A stretch of DNA of 64,000 bases from Flavobacterium sp. GTDB taxonomy: Bacteria; Bacteroidota; Bacteroidia; Flavobacteriales; Flavobacteriaceae. The stretch is taken from contig NZ_JAIXUB010000013.1 of assembly GCF_027484205.1 (NCBI RefSeq), positions 1 to 64,000 of the forward strand. The letters run 5' to 3'. A program made the translations under genes and the position numbers. The notes beneath the pieces are model-generated. The model did not search any database. It was not told the origin of the DNA and worked only from the letters and a program-made list of their open reading frames with translations. Numbering within the stretch: the stretch's first letter is position 1; each line of letters starts with the position of its first letter. Below are positions 62,491-64,000 of the stretch, one piece after another.

Positions 62491-62617
62491 TATTTTTATC
62501 ACTTCCCATCATTAGTAATACTATTCCAATTAATCCTATGATGACTAAAGCAAAAACTCCAATCATAATGAATGTTCCATTGTCATGAGAATAGAGAGGT
62601 AACATTAAGTTATACAT
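62480..62617 (-). CDS. Small membrane peptide, 45 residues
   Basis: This reading frame encodes 45 residues starting MYNLMLPLYSHDNGTFIMIG, then a hydrophobic helix (about residues 17-37) ending in MMGSDKNKKD. A near-perfect -7 box (TACTTTTG at 62640-62647, minus strand) puts the mRNA start about 16 bases before the ATG. Its TAA stop lies in the terminator stem, so the gene is compact and complete. I do not recognise a family. Its size and layout are typical of real small membrane proteins, but coding potential rests only on inspection. Confidence 0.6.
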   Translation of the reverse strand: MYNLMLPLYSHDNGTFIMIGVFALVIIGLIGIVLLMMGSDKNKKD

Positions 62618-62639
62618 GATTTCTATTGTTTAGGTTAAT

Positions 62640-62647
62640 CAAAAGTA
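62640..62647 (-). promoter_or_regulatory. Promoter -7 box for the 45-residue peptide gene
   Basis: The minus strand reads TACTTTTG, matching TAnnTTTG. A TTG upstream is 26 bp away, slightly longer than normal. Confidence 0.5.
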
Positions 62648-62684
62648 CTTCAATTAATACAGTAGAAATATGACAATTATCATA

Positions 62685-63095
62685 CTAAAGAAACTTTGAT
62701 TTCAACTCAGGAGTTGGAATCATGCAACTTTCTTTTTTACCATACCATTTGTATCTATTTTTCGCTACAAAATCATAAATGAAATTAGCTGACTTTCCTA
62801 AAAAACTAAAATAACTTAAAATAGGATACCAACCTTTCATATTTTTTGAAATTCTCATTACGGCTTCAGCTTTATAATAGTAAGCAATTCCAGGTTCATA
62901 AAGTAAAATACTGTCAATAGAGTTAGTGTCAACTCCAATGTGTTTTAAAATTTGTTGCCCTAATTCTGATTGTAGTGCAACAAATCTGAAAATGTCTTTT
63001 TCATCATGCTTTATTATCAATTGTACTGATGCATCACAAAGGTTACAAACACCATCAAAAAGAATAATTTTTTTATCTTTTGGTAGATTTTCCAT
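62685..63095 (-). CDS. DCC-family thiol-disulfide oxidoreductase (DUF393)
   Basis: A 136-residue DUF393 protein with the DxxCxxC motif FDGVCNLCD (C17, C20) near the N-terminus and the family's FRFVALQSE and SILLYE segments. It is cytoplasmic, thioredoxin-like and of unknown partner. It starts 2 bp after the MutS2-like gene on the same strand, so the two are co-transcribed. Confidence 0.88.
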   Translation of the reverse strand: MENLPKDKKIILFDGVCNLCDASVQLIIKHDEKDIFRFVALQSELGQQILKHIGVDTNSIDSILLYEPGIAYYYKAEAVMRISKNMKGWYPILSYFSFLGKSANFIYDFVAKNRYKWYGKKESCMIPTPELKSKFL

Positions 63096-63097
63096 AA

Positions 63098-64000
63098 TTA
63101 TTTTGGTCTTTCAACGAATTCTAAAACTTCTATGCTCACTTTAGATGTAAAAACACCATAATTTACTACAGCTTTATTTTTTTCAATTTTATCAATAGTT
63201 CCAATAGCTTTTCCATCAAACATGCGAACTCTATCGCCAAGTTTTAATTCTACTTTTGGTTTTTCAGGTACTAAAGCGGCTTTTATTTTTTTCTCTTTTT
63301 TTTCTTTTCGAATTTCTTCAACTTTTACAGTTACTTCTTCAGCAACTTGCTTTTTAATGACTTCCTTAACTTTCTTCTCTTTTACTGAAAGTTTTCTTCG
63401 TTTAGAATTTTCAATTTCGACCATTTTTAAAAACTCACCAATCAAGGTTTTCTTGTCTTTATTATTGAAATAAGTTTCAGAAATATCATCAATCTTTTGT
63501 CCTAAATAAATTAATCGTTGATTGGCATCATATAACTCTTGATAGCGTTCTAGTTTTTCTTGAATTTTAGCATTAATGGTTTCCATCTTTTTACTTTCTT
63601 CACGAGCTTTGGTTTCTTCATCTTTCAGATTTAAAGATGTTTTTTCCATTTTAGAACGTTCTTTTTGAAGTGTCGCAATAGTTTTATCAAAACGTACTTT
63701 TCCACCATCAATTTTCTTTTTGGCACGGTTTATTAATCCGTAAGGAATACCATTTTTTTGTGCTACTTCAAAAGTAAACGAACTTCCGGCTTGACCTAAA
63801 ATCAATTTATACATAGGTTCAAGCGACTTTTCATCAAAAAGCATGTTTGCATTTGAAGCATAGGGTAATTCGTTAGCTAAGATTTTCAAATTAGAATAAT
63901 GCGTTGTTATGATTCCGAAAGATTCTCTATGATAAAATTCTTCTAAAAAAGTTTCTGCTAAAGCACCACCAAGTTCAGGATCAGAACCTGTTCCAAATTC
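63098..64000 (-). CDS. MutS2-like DNA-binding ATPase, C-terminal part (runs off the window)
   Basis: The visible 300 residues continue in frame to the window edge. They begin EFGTGSDPELGGALAETFLE and ITTHYSNLKILANELP, matching the ATPase-domain end of MutS2 (the ABC D-loop and H-loop regions). A long basic coiled coil follows, then a KOW/SH3-like end with LKLGDRVRMFDGKAIGTIDK. There is no Smr nuclease domain after it, in contrast to typical MutS2, a form also seen in some Bacteroidota. The N-terminal part, including Walker A, is outside the window. A start at 63889 is an artefact of the truncation. Confidence 0.9.
   Translation of the reverse strand, partial: EFGTGSDPELGGALAETFLEEFYHRESFGIITTHYSNLKILANELPYASNANMLFDEKSLEPMYKLILGQAGSSFTFEVAQKNGIPYGLINRAKKKIDGGKVRFDKTIATLQKERSKMEKTSLNLKDEETKAREESKKMETINAKIQEKLERYQELYDANQRLIYLGQKIDDISETYFNNKDKKTLIGEFLKMVEIENSKRRKLSVKEKKVKEVIKKQVAEEVTVKVEEIRKEKKEKKIKAALVPEKPKVELKLGDRVRMFDGKAIGTIDKIEKNKAVVNYGVFTSKVSIEVLEFVERPK

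Overview
The window is a low-GC bacterial chromosome segment from the Bacteroidota, most likely family Flavobacteriaceae and Flavobacterium-like. The main evidence is the type IX secretion gene porQ, a T9SS type A sorting domain, Flavobacteriia-typical families (DUF4159, a bacillithiol BshA, a GH3/beta-lactamase fusion, a T9SS-era TamB/LptD set), Bacteroidota -7 boxes (TAnnTTTG) before many genes, and almost no Shine-Dalgarno sequences. Gene density is high and most of the window is ordinary core chromosome. I see no prophage, no transposase and no CRISPR array.

Layout. 1-120: 3' end of a 5S rRNA and its terminator. 148-2200: a minus-strand operon (alpha/beta hydrolase, endonuclease III-like nth, 2H phosphoesterase). 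2277-11291: an alpha-glucan cluster (GlgE, maltokinase, GlgB, GH31 alpha-glucosidase), interrupted by a repeat-rich insert that carries a GIY-YIG nuclease. 11329-22512: M48 protease, two MFS transporters, Lon, PorQ, cytidylate kinase and ribosomal protein S1. 22683-26809: ExbD, a membrane protein, a fasciclin protein, an NlpC/P60 peptidase and a thiolase. 27074-27347: tRNA-Ser, tRNA-Pro and tRNA-Arg. 27424-33412: VanX-like dipeptidase, a methyltransferase, an M43 metalloprotease, and the tsaD-rsmE-DUF4159 operon. 33521-38038: TamB. 38195-41662: pfkA, gapA, a BadF-type kinase and mgsA. 41669-43790: two unknown proteins and ridA. 43911-56771: an envelope and redox block (LptD, amidase, MCE protein, Fe-S proteins, HAD phosphatase, GH3/beta-lactamase fusion, BshA, PrcB-like lipoprotein). 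56808-64000: outer membrane and lipoproteins, aroC, a DAACS symporter, a T9SS cargo protein, a 45-residue membrane peptide, a DCC thiol protein and the C-terminal end of a MutS2-like gene that runs off the window.

How the genes work together. GlgE, maltokinase and GlgB form the maltose-1-phosphate route to branched alpha-glucan, but no trehalose synthase is in the cluster. PfkA, GapA and MgsA bracket upper and lower glycolysis and its methylglyoxal overflow. LptD, TamB, the MCE protein, the amidase and the NagZ-like GH3 enzyme all serve the envelope.

The most interesting material lies between genes. A GIY-YIG nuclease gene sits tightly between two inverted copies of a short palindromic repeat that recurs elsewhere in the window, twice as direct copies flanking ridA. 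A second, larger repeat is present in two copies that share ends and fold; the base-pairing is preserved by compensatory changes and the apical stem is entirely different. These look like an endonuclease-repeat cassette and a structured dispersed element. Both readings are hypotheses from sequence inspection only.
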